DNA from: CAVQND01 sp964653485
GTDB lineage: Bacteria; Verrucomicrobiota; Verrucomicrobiia; Limisphaerales; UBA8199
Assembly (NCBI GenBank): GCA_964653485.1
Contig: CAZZFF010000001.1
Coordinates: 1-64,000 of the forward strand
Reading direction: 5' to 3'
Length of the DNA stretch: 64,000 nucleotides
In this document: positions 52,513 to 61,221 of the stretch, piece by piece
Position numbering within the stretch: position 1 is the first letter of the stretch
How the letters are laid out: every line of letters begins with the position of its first letter
The notes under the pieces: generated by a model
Database searches by the model: none
Told to the model about the DNA's origin: nothing
Seen by the model: the letters and a program-made list of their open reading frames with translations, nothing else
Made by a program: the position numbers and the translations under genes

Positions 52513-52905
52513 ATGAGCACGGATTCCAAACGACCCAAGAGTAACCTGGACGAAAACGCAACGCCCGCAGGTGCGTTCGGGCGGATGCCGGACAGGGACG
52601 CATTCGCCGAAGCGCTGGCGGACTTGATGATGGCACGTCGCGCCAAAACCCAGCAATTCGTAACCGAGGCTGACCTGGATGCGCTCGCAGACGACTGCAC
52701 GGCGCTGTGGAAGACCCCTCGGTGCGAAAAAGCCTTCGAGGTTCTCGACCGGCTGATGAACAACGCCCACTATTTGGCCGTGGCCGGGAATTGGGGCGAG
52801 TTTTTGGAACTTTTTGGCTTGTCCCGGCAGGAATGGGACCGCAGGTCATTCCAGGTTCACAGCCGCGCACCCCTGGGCCGGGGCGGCGCGGCTGGACCGG
52901 CGTGA
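52513..52905 (+). CDS. hypothetical element protein
   Basis: 130 residues, ATG at 52513: hydrophilic N-terminus, helical acidic middle (EALADLMMARRAKTQQFVTEADLDALADD, CTALWKTPRCEKAFEVLDRLM), and a Gly/Arg-rich end that may be read-through of non-coding DNA. Not recognised. It lies between the ParB-like gene and the protease-like gene in the same direction. Regular helical pattern and codon choice make it a likely gene. Confidence 0.5.
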   Translation: MSTDSKRPKSNLDENATPAGAFGRMPDRDAFAEALADLMMARRAKTQQFVTEADLDALADDCTALWKTPRCEKAFEVLDRLMNNAHYLAVAGNWGEFLELFGLSRQEWDRRSFQVHSRAPLGRGGAAGPA

Positions 52906-53364
52906 GACACGTCGGCTGTGTCGGCGCATGGTCAGGCGCGTGGCCAGGCCGCTGTGGCACTGGCAGGGCATTTTCTACACGGCCCCGGCCTGGCCCAGGG
53001 CCTATGGGAGCCGACCGGTCGAGCAGCGGATTCCAACTCGATGCCGACCGGGCCGCTGGGCAGACGCGGAACCATTTCGCCATTGCTGGCGTAACCGATC
53101 ACGTTGGCGACGCGGGCGTAATTGCCAGTCGCCGCCAGGTTGATGGTTTTGCCGCCAATGCCCACATTGCCGCTGTAGCCGATGTGGAGCCTGGTCGGAA
53201 TCCTGACAGCCTCCCAGCGCCAGGCACGGGCGTATCAGCGGCGTCGTGGAGGATCGCATTGGGCGGCAGGCGTGGCCGATGGCCTCTGGTATGAGAATCG
53301 CAACCGCCCGGACGCGGCTCCCGGCCTGACCGGGCTTGACGCATCGTGTAACCTGTCGCCAGAT
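52906..53364. other. 459-bp stretch with a possible minus-strand gene fragment
   Basis: No complete gene. The minus strand from about 53232 down to 53010 reads like part of a beta-rich protein (YSGNVGIGGKTINLAATGNYARVANVIGYASNGEMV) but has no good start and ends in low-complexity residues. It may be a relic of older cargo. Confidence 0.35.
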
Positions 53365-54015
53365 ATGGCCCGGCAAATCAGAGAATTTGAACCACTACAT
53401 CAACGCGTGCGCGTTTCAGCGCAACCCGATCTGCTTAACATCGGGCGCTTTGATGCCGAGTCTGGGTGTTACAGCCCATCGGATGCCGAATTGGCCGCAG
53501 AATCGATGGGTGCGACATGCGGCCCCGCCTCTTTTGGCGCTGCTTGCCGGACGCCCGTAACAGCGGCCCTCGGCCATTTTCCGTATTTCCCCTCACGCAA
53601 TTGGACCACGGTGGGCGACATGAGGAATGCGCTCCGGTCGGCGCAAACCCGGTTCGCCGATACGGACGACGGCTTACCGGCGTATGGGCTGGCCCTGCTC
53701 CAGTTGAAGATCAGCCCAGGCTGGTTGCATCCCTTGTATTCCTTGCGTCAGACGCACTGGGTTGCCGTGTTCGGGGAGTGCTTTTACGATCTGAATTGGC
53801 GCGGCTGGCTGCCCGTGCTCCTCTGGGAGGACTTGGTGCTGTCCCGGCTGAGTTTTGGGGGCGAACCCGTGCGCTGCTGGGAGGTCCGCAACGGAATCGA
53901 GATTCTGGAAGACGATCTGCTTGCGGCAGCGATCGGCCATTCTCAAACAGCGGCAGCGCAGCCAAGGAGCGCTGCCTGCCAGGCGGGCGCAGTGGACCGG
54001 CGTTGTCCGGCTTGA
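53365..54015 (+). CDS. papain/C39-like cysteine protease candidate
   Basis: 216 residues from ATG at 53365; the longer frame start is not supported. MGATCGPASFGAAC resembles the active-site C-G-P-A-x of C39- and papain-fold peptidases; THWVAVFGECFYDLNWRGWLP offers the His and an Asp/Asn in the usual order. Two further Cys flank the site. No signal peptide. The last 100 codons overlap, on the opposite strand, the 3' end of the Cys-rich protein gene (53711-55087); probably one or both tails are read-through of the other's coding DNA. Function not established. Confidence 0.5.
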   Translation: MARQIREFEPLHQRVRVSAQPDLLNIGRFDAESGCYSPSDAELAAESMGATCGPASFGAACRTPVTAALGHFPYFPSRNWTTVGDMRNALRSAQTRFADTDDGLPAYGLALLQLKISPGWLHPLYSLRQTHWVAVFGECFYDLNWRGWLPVLLWEDLVLSRLSFGGEPVRCWEVRNGIEILEDDLLAAAIGHSQTAAAQPRSAACQAGAVDRRCPA

Positions 54016-55087
54016 ACCCCAACTCTGCCTGGAGAACTGGCCGCTGTCCTTTCAATCGTTGTTCTATTCTATGCGCGTAGGTCTGAAAAGTCGCGGTGAA
54101 GCGTCCACCCAGGTCTTCGCCGGGCTGAGAGCGCTTGAACTTCCAGCGTAACCGTCCGCTGCTGTCAACCCAGCAGTGCCTGCGGTAGAACGTGCGCAGG
54201 AATGGTTGCGCATCAATGACGGTGCAGGATTCTTTGAAGTGCTGGCCCAATTCCACGGCAAATCGAGCGCCGCCGATGATTATGGGATGAAGTGGCCTTC
54301 CAACGTTGTCGCGCAGGCGGACCAGCCGTTCGATGGCCGCAGCGCCAATCGCGGGCCTCGAATACCCGGTTTGAAATTCCAAGCAAACCTGGGTGATTTC
54401 GGCATGGGCAGTGATGAGCCGCTCCCAGTCGCGCCATTCCTCCTCGTGCAGGGCATTGAGATGAAGCACGGCCCCCAGTCCCGCTTCCGAAGCGCGTTCG
54501 GTCACGCGCAGAATGCGGCTCCGATTGTAGCGATAATGCAGAGGCGGCGAGTCCAAGAAGAAGGAGTAATTCGGCACCGTGAACAGATCGACCTCAAGGT
54601 TCAGCAACTGCGCCAATAAGCCTTCGGTGCGGTGGAACCGCCAAAAGTCCTCCAAGGTTTGATCCGGTCCCGGACCGGTCAGCGCGATCTTGGTGGTGCG
54701 ATGGACTCCCAGGTCGGTTCGAAGTTCCTCCGCCGTTTTGGCGAAGGGTTCCAGGGGGCCGTCGCCACGCCTGGCGAACAGGACGTGGAGGGGAACGGCG
54801 ATCCAATCGAGTTTGAACAAGGTGCTCGGAGATACCCGGTTATAGATCGTCGGGACGTAATGGGGCAGCGAGGGTGTGGACCGAAGGCGACCTCGAAGGG
54901 AGCAGTCGAAACCACCGGCTTCCCGCAACCGATAAGCGAGTTGGGCGGGGTCGCACAGGCAGGTCCAGCCCAACTCCTTGCAACGTCGGTGGTCAAACGA
55001 CACGCAGCCCGCGACGCCCCAGTCCCCATCCGTTCCGTGGCAGAGGCCCGGCCTGAATTTACAGCATTCGCAGGTGTCGAGGTTCAT
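53711..55087 (-). CDS. Cys-rich N-terminus protein of unknown function (DUF4417-like?)
   Basis: 458 residues from ATG at 55087, in an ATGA overlap with the upstream stop; the open frame reaches to 55543 but through two other genes. The N-terminus has eight Cys within 50 residues (CECCKFRPGLC, GCVSFDHRRC, WTCLCDP), fit for metal or Fe-S binding. The body VDLFTVPNYSFFLDSPP, GAVLHLNALHEEEWRDW, ITQVCLEFQTGY, LHPIIIGGARF, CTVIDAQPFLRTFYRR looks like a TIM-barrel-like fold and vaguely resembles DUF4417 proteins of mobile elements. The C-terminal 115 residues are Arg/Pro/Ser-rich and overlap the opposite gene. Last gene of the four-gene operon. Confidence 0.6.
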   Translation of the reverse strand: MNLDTCECCKFRPGLCHGTDGDWGVAGCVSFDHRRCKELGWTCLCDPAQLAYRLREAGGFDCSLRGRLRSTPSLPHYVPTIYNRVSPSTLFKLDWIAVPLHVLFARRGDGPLEPFAKTAEELRTDLGVHRTTKIALTGPGPDQTLEDFWRFHRTEGLLAQLLNLEVDLFTVPNYSFFLDSPPLHYRYNRSRILRVTERASEAGLGAVLHLNALHEEEWRDWERLITAHAEITQVCLEFQTGYSRPAIGAAAIERLVRLRDNVGRPLHPIIIGGARFAVELGQHFKESCTVIDAQPFLRTFYRRHCWVDSSGRLRWKFKRSQPGEDLGGRFTATFQTYAHRIEQRLKGQRPVLQAELGFKPDNAGPLRPPGRQRSLAALPLFENGRSLPQADRLPESRFRCGPPSSARVRPQNSAGTAPSPPRGARAASRANSDRKSTPRTRQPSASDARNTRDATSLG

Positions 55088-55461
55088 TGGGCACTTCCCG
55101 TCCCCGTCTCCACGGCGACCACAAACGTCCCCGAAGCGGGCCGCAGTTCGGCGATCCGCGCAGCCAGAGCGGCTGTTCCCTGCTGGTCCATTATCTCCCC
55201 CAACTCCGCTGCGTCTGGCGGCAGGGCGACCCCAATCGCCACATTCAGGTGAAAGGCTCTGACCAGGCCCTCGGATCGGAAAATCAGAACCCCTGTCCCA
55301 GGGGCGGGAATTTCCTCCGCTATCGCCTTGAAACGATAAGTGTGGATGATGGCCTCGGGCAGCCCCGAAAACAGATTCGGGCTGCCCAGTTCTTTCTTGA
55401 ACGCTTCGTCGCGCTGGTGCTGAAACCTTTCCGCTTTGGCGGTGATGAACGCTATTCCCAT
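55084..55461 (-). CDS. small hypothetical protein of the four-gene operon
   Basis: 125 residues (MGIAFITAKAERFQHQRDEAFKKELGSPNLFSGLPEAIIHTYRF). Mixed alpha/beta, basic N-terminus and a regular hydrophobic pattern (LIFRSEGLVRAFHLNVAIGVAL). Not recognised. It overlaps the upstream STAS-like gene by 10 bases and the downstream Cys-rich protein gene by four, so the three are surely co-translated. No membrane or signal segment. Confidence 0.6.
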   Translation of the reverse strand: MGIAFITAKAERFQHQRDEAFKKELGSPNLFSGLPEAIIHTYRFKAIAEEIPAPGTGVLIFRSEGLVRAFHLNVAIGVALPPDAAELGEIMDQQGTAALAARIAELRPASGTFVVAVETGTGSAQ

Positions 55462-56087
55462 ACGATCTTCCTTGCCACAGGCTCATACTCCCACGCCCGG
55501 CCAGCGCGAACGCGCCGAACCAACCGCAAGGCGTGAAGGTCACTCAGCCGGTTGTTCCAGGCCGTGACCGTGACCTTGTCACGCGGAAACGCCCGGTGAA
55601 GCTCAGGAGCGGTAATCGTGTCGTGCTGCCCTACGGCTTTGAGCGTGAGCGCCAATGTGGGGTCGAGATGTCCAAGCAGCTTGGCTTCCTCGATCGAGTC
55701 GCGCTCCAGGCGCAGGGCATTTATCAGCGGAAGACGCCGAGGTTTGAGAAACTCCTGAAATTCGACTTCGAGGTCGGCAGTTAAACCCGTGACGCACACA
55801 AACAGGTCGTAGGGACGTGGATCAGCCTCGTGACGAGGAAACGGAGGCTCCAGGGGAGCGGCAGTGGTTGCCGACAACTGCCCGCATGTCAAGACCCAGA
55901 GGGCCGTCGCCTTGATGTAGCTCCCATTGACAGCGGTGATGCCGCCGTAATCCAGCACAAGGCAGGAGCCGGTGGGGATGGTTCCATGAGCGACGCCACG
56001 ATAGACGGCCTGCATGTGCTGCTCGCCTGCCGTGGCTCCGAGTGCCGCCGTGGTTTTCTTCAACAACTGCTTTAGTTTTACAAGCAC
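55452..56087 (-). CDS. STAS-like (DUF4325-type) protein with winged-helix C-terminus
   Basis: 211 residues. IPTGSCLVLDYGGITAVNGSYIKATALWVL has the strand-turn-helix of STAS-like domains (DUF4325), which in other genomes stand next to GHKL ATPases. Residues 140-205 (LALTLKAVGQHDTITAPELHRAF, VTVTAWNNRLSDLHALRLVRRV) form a winged helix. The pair with the GHKL gene 18 bases upstream recalls the anti-sigma kinase/antagonist partner switch, here with a DNA-binding tail. Overlaps the next gene by 10 bases. The role is inferred. Confidence 0.6.
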   Translation of the reverse strand: MLVKLKQLLKKTTAALGATAGEQHMQAVYRGVAHGTIPTGSCLVLDYGGITAVNGSYIKATALWVLTCGQLSATTAAPLEPPFPRHEADPRPYDLFVCVTGLTADLEVEFQEFLKPRRLPLINALRLERDSIEEAKLLGHLDPTLALTLKAVGQHDTITAPELHRAFPRDKVTVTAWNNRLSDLHALRLVRRVRAGRAWEYEPVARKIVWE

Positions 56088-56105
56088 GATATGAGTCTCA
56101 CCGCT

Positions 56106-56966
56106 TCAGGTGAGATAGTCAACAGAGAAAATCACTTCTTTTGCGGGCGCAGTCAATGAACAACTGACCGCGACCTGGAGGCCCGAAAACGGCCCGGTGA
56201 ATTGTGGCTGAGCCTGGCGGCTGCCATCGGGAGCGCATACCAGCCTCACACGGCCTTCCCCGCTACGCAATTCCACGATCCCATTCAGATTCATCAGAGA
56301 GCGGAAAACCTCCTTGAAGCCCTCCCCTTCACCCCCATGAACGCGGCGGCTGGCGTGTTTTTCGACGACCGCCATCAGCGCACTCTTTGAGTTGCGGAGG
56401 TCGGCCCAGACCGGGTTCGCCCTGAGAGAGTTGAGCACTCCCCGCCCCAGATCGGCGATGGCGAAGGACACGTTCCCCTCCGAGACATGGTAGCCGATCA
56501 GACCCGGTGCCGGAGATGATGGTTCGTCGCCGCTGTGCTGGGCGACGTTGTCCGCCATCTCAAAAAGAGCGCCGGTCAGGGCGTCGGCCTTCCGACCAAA
56601 CCCTGCCTGCCGGGCGGCATTGCAAAACCGGGATTCAAACGGGTGGTATTGGACAGCGTCCGCCCAGCCCGGCCCTCGGATCGGAAAGAAATCGAGGCTC
56701 CGTCCCTGCCACATGGCTTCGTGATCGGGAAAGCTCCCGGTTTCATAGACGACGCTCGCCCTGCTCAGAGCAGGTGAATCCTGCTGCCAGGTTTCAATGG
56801 TCTGGCGCAGTTCCGTGGGAAACGCGGAGCGCAGGCAGGCGATTTCGACGACCGCAGCGATTGTCAAACCGGATGGCGTCAAGCGAGTAACCCGACCAAA
56901 TTCTCCGCTCGCTGCAACTTCGCGGAGGTCGGCAACGAAGGCGGAATCAATCGGGGTCAGGCTCAC
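56106..56966 (-). CDS. GHKL-type ATP-binding protein
   Basis: 286 residues. N-box-like GALFEMADNVAQHSGDE (Glu for Mg, Asn for ATP), G1-like FAIADLGRGVLNSLR (D-x-G-x-G), G2-like GGEGEGFKEVFRSL, and beta-sheet RVRLVCAPDG: the Bergerat ATP-binding fold of HATPase_c proteins without a HisKA domain. The N-terminal 130 residues are of unknown fold. It is the first gene of a four-gene minus-strand operon. No membrane or receiver domain, so it is not a classical sensor kinase. Confidence 0.7.
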   Translation of the reverse strand: MSLTPIDSAFVADLREVAASGEFGRVTRLTPSGLTIAAVVEIACLRSAFPTELRQTIETWQQDSPALSRASVVYETGSFPDHEAMWQGRSLDFFPIRGPGWADAVQYHPFESRFCNAARQAGFGRKADALTGALFEMADNVAQHSGDEPSSPAPGLIGYHVSEGNVSFAIADLGRGVLNSLRANPVWADLRNSKSALMAVVEKHASRRVHGGEGEGFKEVFRSLMNLNGIVELRSGEGRVRLVCAPDGSRQAQPQFTGPFSGLQVAVSCSLTAPAKEVIFSVDYLT

Positions 56967-57262
56967 GTAGGAGAGGATACAAAACCCGCGTCAAATCTCC
57001 AAGCGCGGAGAGCAGGCCGGGAGAACAGCGGTCAAAAACGATGGCTTGTGCAGGTGGGCGAAGGCGGCACCGGCTGGATGGAGGCTGGTATTCGCTCCCA
57101 GCGTTGCGTAGGAGCCGCGAGCGGAACCGCATTTGCTCTGGCGTTTACGCCCGGATCGGTTCATTCTGGCCGCGCACCATTTGTGGGTATGGCCAGTTCT
57201 TCGTCCAGGGGTTCTGAGGGACGGTTTTGCGGCGTGGCTTCAAACCAACGCCCAGTCCTTCA

Positions 57263-57514
57263 ATGAACCTCTCCCCCGACCAACTCGCGGCGATCAAGCA
57301 CCGGGGCACCCACCTGCAAATCATCGCCTGCGCAGGCTCCGGCAAGACCGAGGTCATGGCCAGGCGCGTGACGGCGCTCATCGAGGAGGGCGTGGTCCCC
57401 GCTGACCGAGGCGCCCGCACTGCTGCCTGCGGAAAAGGTGTCTCCCTGGAACACTTTGCTTCACGCGTTAATCGCTCCCAAAGCCGTTGCCCTTCCTCCC
57501 GCCGACCTTACTAA
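57263..57514 (+). pseudogene. UvrD/Rep-type helicase, N-terminal stub
   Basis: Starts MNLSPDQLAAIKHRGTHLQI, then IACAGSGKTEVMARRVTALI, the Q-motif and Walker A of UvrD-type helicases (AxxGxGKT). After about residue 46 (position about 57400) the sequence changes to unrelated residues and stops at 57514, four bases before hsdM. A full helicase would run over 600 residues. Probably truncated when the restriction genes arrived. Confidence 0.75.
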
Positions 57515-57517
57515 ACC

Positions 57518-59980
57518 GTGCCCCTCAAAAAATCCGAACTTTACTCCTCCATCTGGGCCAGTTGCGACGAACTGCGCGGCGGCATGGATGCCTCGCAATA
57601 CAAGGACTACGTCCTCGTCCTGCTGTTCGTGAAATACGTTTCTGATAAAGCGGCCAGCCAGAAGAACTACCTGCTCGACGTGCCGAAGAGCGGCGGATTC
57701 GCCGATATGGTGGCCCTGAAGGGCGACAAGGAGATCGGCGACAAGATGAACAAAATCATCTCGAAACTCGCCGAGGCCAATGATCTCAAGGGCGTGATTG
57801 ACGTGGCCGACTTCAACGACTCCGACAAGCTGGGCAAAGGCAAGGAAATGGTGGACCGCCTGGCGAACCTGGTTTCCATCTTCGACAACCCGGCCCTCGA
57901 TTTCAGCGACAACCGCGCTGAGGGCGATGACCTGCTGGGCGATGCTTATGAATACCTCATGCGCCACTTCGCCACCGAGTCGGGCAAGAGCAAGGGCCAG
58001 TTTTACACACCAGCGGAGGTTTCCCGCGTGATGGCCAAGGTGGTCGGCGTGGGCGGTGCCAGGAGCGCCGGCCAGTCCATCCACGACCCGACCTGCGGTT
58101 CGGGTTCCCTGCTACTCAAAGCCCACGACGAGGCCAAGGGCGCCACGGGATTCGATTTGGCGCTCTACGGGCAGGAAATGGACAACGCTACTGCCGCACT
58201 GGCTCAGATGAACATGATCCTCCATGACTGCCCTACGGCGGAAATCTGGAAAGACAACGTCCTTGCGGGTCCGCACTTCAAGTCCTCGGAGGGGCAGCTA
58301 AAAACCTTCGACTTCGTCGTCGCCAATCCCCCATTTTCTTTCAAATCTTGGGGCAATGGGTTCGACGCGAACAACGACGAGTTTCACCGCTTCGAGTTTG
58401 GTGTCCCGCCCAAGAAAAACGGCGACTTCGCGTTCCTGCTCCATATCCTCACCTGCCTCAAGAGCACCGGCAAAGCCGCCGTGAACCTCCCCCACGGCGT
58501 TCTCTTCCGGGGTGGTGCCGAGGCCGACATCCGCCGAGAGATCGTGCGCCGGGGTTACATCAAAGGCATCATCGGGCTGCCGGCCAATCTCTTTTACGGC
58601 ACTAGCATCCCCGCCTGCATTATCGTGCTGGACAAGGAGAACGCCGCCGCCCGTAAGGGCATCTTCATGATTGATGCCTCGAAGGGGTTTATCAAGGACG
58701 GCAACAAGAATCGCCTCCGTGCCCAGGACATCCACAGGATTGTGGACACCTTCACGCGCCTGGTCGAAAGTCCCGGCTACTCGCGCATGGTCTCGTTGGC
58801 CGAGGTCAGCGACCCTAAGAACGACTTCAACCTGAACCTTCCCCGCTACATCGACAGCAGTGAGCCGGAGGACATCCAGGACATTGACGCCCATCTGCGC
58901 GGCGGCATCCCAAACCGCGATATTGACGCGCTCGAACGCTACTGGCAGGTCATCCCCGGAGTGCGCGTTGCCCTGTTCAAAAAGGCAGACCGCCCCGGCT
59001 ACAGCCAACTCAAAGTTGCCGGCGCCGCCATCAAGGGCGCCATCTTCGGGCACACAGAGTTTACCACCTTCAATGAATCGGTGACCAGGCTGTTTGCGAA
59101 GTGGAAGGCGGTCAACACGCCGCGCCTAAAAGGCATCGCCAAGGGCGCCAAGCCCAAGGCGCTGATTGAAACGCTCTCTGAGGACCTGCTCGGCGCCTTC
59201 CAGAAAGCCCAGTTGCTCGACCCCTACGACGTGTATCAGCACCTGATGGACTATTGGGTCGAGACCATGCAGGACGACGTTTACATGATCGTGGGCGACG
59301 GCTGGCGCGAAGCCGCCAAGCCCCGGCTCATCACCCAGGAAAAGGGCAGCAAAACGAAGGAGAAGCCCGATTTTGTCGTCGGCAACCTCAAGTATAAAGC
59401 CGAGTTGGCCCCGACCGCGCTGGTCATCGCCCGCTACTTCGCCGCCCAGCAGGCAGCCATCGAGAAACTGGAGGCCGAGGTCGCGGCCATCGAGCAGGCG
59501 ATGGAGGAAATGGCCGAGGAGCACGGGGGCGGGGAAGGGCTGCTGGAGTCCGCTAAAAACGACAAAGACAAGATCAACAAGGCATCGGTCCTGGCGCGGC
59601 TGAGGGAAATCAAGGGCGACGCCGAGGCATCGGACGAGCGTAAGGTGCTGAACGATTACCTCGCCCTCATCGAAAAGGAGGCGGCGACCCGCGCGAAGGT
59701 TAAAGACGCGCACGAAGCGTTGATGGCCAAGGTCGCGGCTCAGTATGGCAAGCTCTCCGAGGACGAGACCAAAACGCTCGTGGTGGACGACAAATGGCTG
59801 GCCGCGCTGACCGCCGCTGTCCAGGGTGAACTGGACCGCGTGTCGCAGACGCTCACCGGACGCATCCGCCAACTGGCCGAACGCTATGCCAGGTCCCTGC
59901 CGCAACTGACCAAAGAAGTAGAGACACTTACTGCGCGCGTGCAGGGACATCTCAAGGAGATGGGAGCGATATGGCGGTGA
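57518..59980 (+). CDS. hsdM: type I restriction-modification methyltransferase subunit
   Basis: 820 residues, GTG start at 57518. N-terminal helical domain (SELYSSIWASCDELRGGMDASQYKDYVLVLLFVKYVSD), SAM motif I DPTCGSGSLLLKA and catalytic N-P-P-F (VANPPFSFKSWG), so an N6-adenine methylase. Residues 1-500 match the common HsdM length; the extra 320 residues include a long coiled coil (AIEKLEAEVAAIEQAMEEMAEEHG, VKDAHEALMAKVAAQYGKL), a form met in some long HsdM proteins. It methylates host DNA with HsdS. Overlaps hsdS by 10 bases. Confidence 0.95.
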   Translation: MPLKKSELYSSIWASCDELRGGMDASQYKDYVLVLLFVKYVSDKAASQKNYLLDVPKSGGFADMVALKGDKEIGDKMNKIISKLAEANDLKGVIDVADFNDSDKLGKGKEMVDRLANLVSIFDNPALDFSDNRAEGDDLLGDAYEYLMRHFATESGKSKGQFYTPAEVSRVMAKVVGVGGARSAGQSIHDPTCGSGSLLLKAHDEAKGATGFDLALYGQEMDNATAALAQMNMILHDCPTAEIWKDNVLAGPHFKSSEGQLKTFDFVVANPPFSFKSWGNGFDANNDEFHRFEFGVPPKKNGDFAFLLHILTCLKSTGKAAVNLPHGVLFRGGAEADIRREIVRRGYIKGIIGLPANLFYGTSIPACIIVLDKENAAARKGIFMIDASKGFIKDGNKNRLRAQDIHRIVDTFTRLVESPGYSRMVSLAEVSDPKNDFNLNLPRYIDSSEPEDIQDIDAHLRGGIPNRDIDALERYWQVIPGVRVALFKKADRPGYSQLKVAGAAIKGAIFGHTEFTTFNESVTRLFAKWKAVNTPRLKGIAKGAKPKALIETLSEDLLGAFQKAQLLDPYDVYQHLMDYWVETMQDDVYMIVGDGWREAAKPRLITQEKGSKTKEKPDFVVGNLKYKAELAPTALVIARYFAAQQAAIEKLEAEVAAIEQAMEEMAEEHGGGEGLLESAKNDKDKINKASVLARLREIKGDAEASDERKVLNDYLALIEKEAATRAKVKDAHEALMAKVAAQYGKLSEDETKTLVVDDKWLAALTAAVQGELDRVSQTLTGRIRQLAERYARSLPQLTKEVETLTARVQGHLKEMGAIWR

Positions 59981-61221
59981 AGCCCGGCTACAAGCAGACC
60001 GACGTGGGCGTTATCCCGCAGGAGTGGGATGTGAGGCGGCTTGGAGACTTGGGAACGGTGGTTCGTGGTGGTTCACCAAGACCAGCGGGTGACCCTCGAT
60101 ACTTTAATGGTGATTTCATCCCGTGGCTCACGGTCGCCGCTCTCACGAACATCCCCGAGAACCAACTCACGGTCAGTGAGACAGTAGGCTTTTTGACAAA
60201 AGAAGGCTCACGGCACAGCCGCACCTTGGTCGATGGAACGCTGATCATCGCAAACAGTGGTGCAACGCTTGGAGTGGCCAAATTGCTGGGAGTGACCTGC
60301 TGCGCGAACGACGGAATTGCTGCCATCATCAACCAGCGACTGGGAGACAAGCCATTCGTCTGTTTCTACATCAACACCCAAACCAAGAATCTGCGGGAAG
60401 TGGTTGCCACCGGAAACGGTCAGCCCAACCTCAACACTAGACTGATTCGGGAGATGGCCATTCCGTTCCCGCCACCGGCCGAACAACGCGTGATTGCAGA
60501 GGCGTTGAGCGATGTGAATGGGCTGCTGGGTTCGTTGGAACGGCTCATCGCCAAGAAGCGCGACCTCAAACAGGCCGCCATGCAGCATCTTCTCACCGGC
60601 CAAACCCGCCTCCCCGCCTTCGATGGCGAGTGGGCGGCGAAGCGGCTGGGGGACGTTGGAGTGTTTTTGAAAGGCAGAGGCATCAAGAAGGATGAGGTCG
60701 TGGCGGACGGAATGCCTTGCGTTCGTTATGGCGAAATCTACACGCACCACAATGACTACCTCAGAACCTTCAACTCCTTCATCGCCCCGGATACAGCCAA
60801 GCAAAGCCGACGCATCCAGAAGGGGGATCTACTGTTCGCTGGTTCAGGCGAGACTGCGGAGGAAATCGGTAAGTGCGTAGCCTTTTTAGGTGATGAGGAG
60901 GCTTACGCTGGCGGGGACATCGTGATCTTCAGACCAGCTAACCAAGACTCGAAGTTTCTCGGCTACCTTATGAACCATTCGAGCGTGGCGAGCCAGAAAG
61001 CCTGCATGGGGCAAGGTGACGCGGTGGTTCACATTAGCGCCAGAAGCCTTGCGCGGCTAGAATTGCATCTACCAGACCGACCCGAACAAACCGCCATCGC
61101 CGAGGTTCTGTCGGACATGGACGACGATTTGGCGGCTTTGGAGCAGCGCCGCGACAAGACACGCGCTCTCAAGCAGGGCATGATGCAAGAATTGTTAACG
61201 GGGAGAACCAGACTCGTATGA
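59971..61221 (+). CDS. hsdS: type I restriction-modification specificity subunit
   Basis: 416 residues. Two target-recognition domains, each opening with a P-x-x-W-x-x-x-[RK]-L-G-D segment (IPQEWDVRRLGDLGTVVRGGSP; DGEWAAKRLGDVGVFLKGRG) and each followed by a conserved helical spacer (AEQRVIAEALSDVNGLLGSLERLIAKKRDLKQ; EQTAIAEVLSDMDDDLAALEQRRDKTRALK). It sets the DNA sequence recognised by the complex; the sequence cannot be predicted here. Both halves look intact. It overlaps hsdM by 10 bases and hsdR by four. Confidence 0.95.
   Translation: MAVKPGYKQTDVGVIPQEWDVRRLGDLGTVVRGGSPRPAGDPRYFNGDFIPWLTVAALTNIPENQLTVSETVGFLTKEGSRHSRTLVDGTLIIANSGATLGVAKLLGVTCCANDGIAAIINQRLGDKPFVCFYINTQTKNLREVVATGNGQPNLNTRLIREMAIPFPPPAEQRVIAEALSDVNGLLGSLERLIAKKRDLKQAAMQHLLTGQTRLPAFDGEWAAKRLGDVGVFLKGRGIKKDEVVADGMPCVRYGEIYTHHNDYLRTFNSFIAPDTAKQSRRIQKGDLLFAGSGETAEEIGKCVAFLGDEEAYAGGDIVIFRPANQDSKFLGYLMNHSSVASQKACMGQGDAVVHISARSLARLELHLPDRPEQTAIAEVLSDMDDDLAALEQRRDKTRALKQGMMQELLTGRTRLV

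Noticed and set aside
55088..55543. 152-codon N-terminal extension of the Cys-rich protein
   Set aside because: It overlaps the small operon protein and the STAS-like gene and is Gly/Arg/Ser-rich; the ATGA overlap start at 55087 fits the operon.
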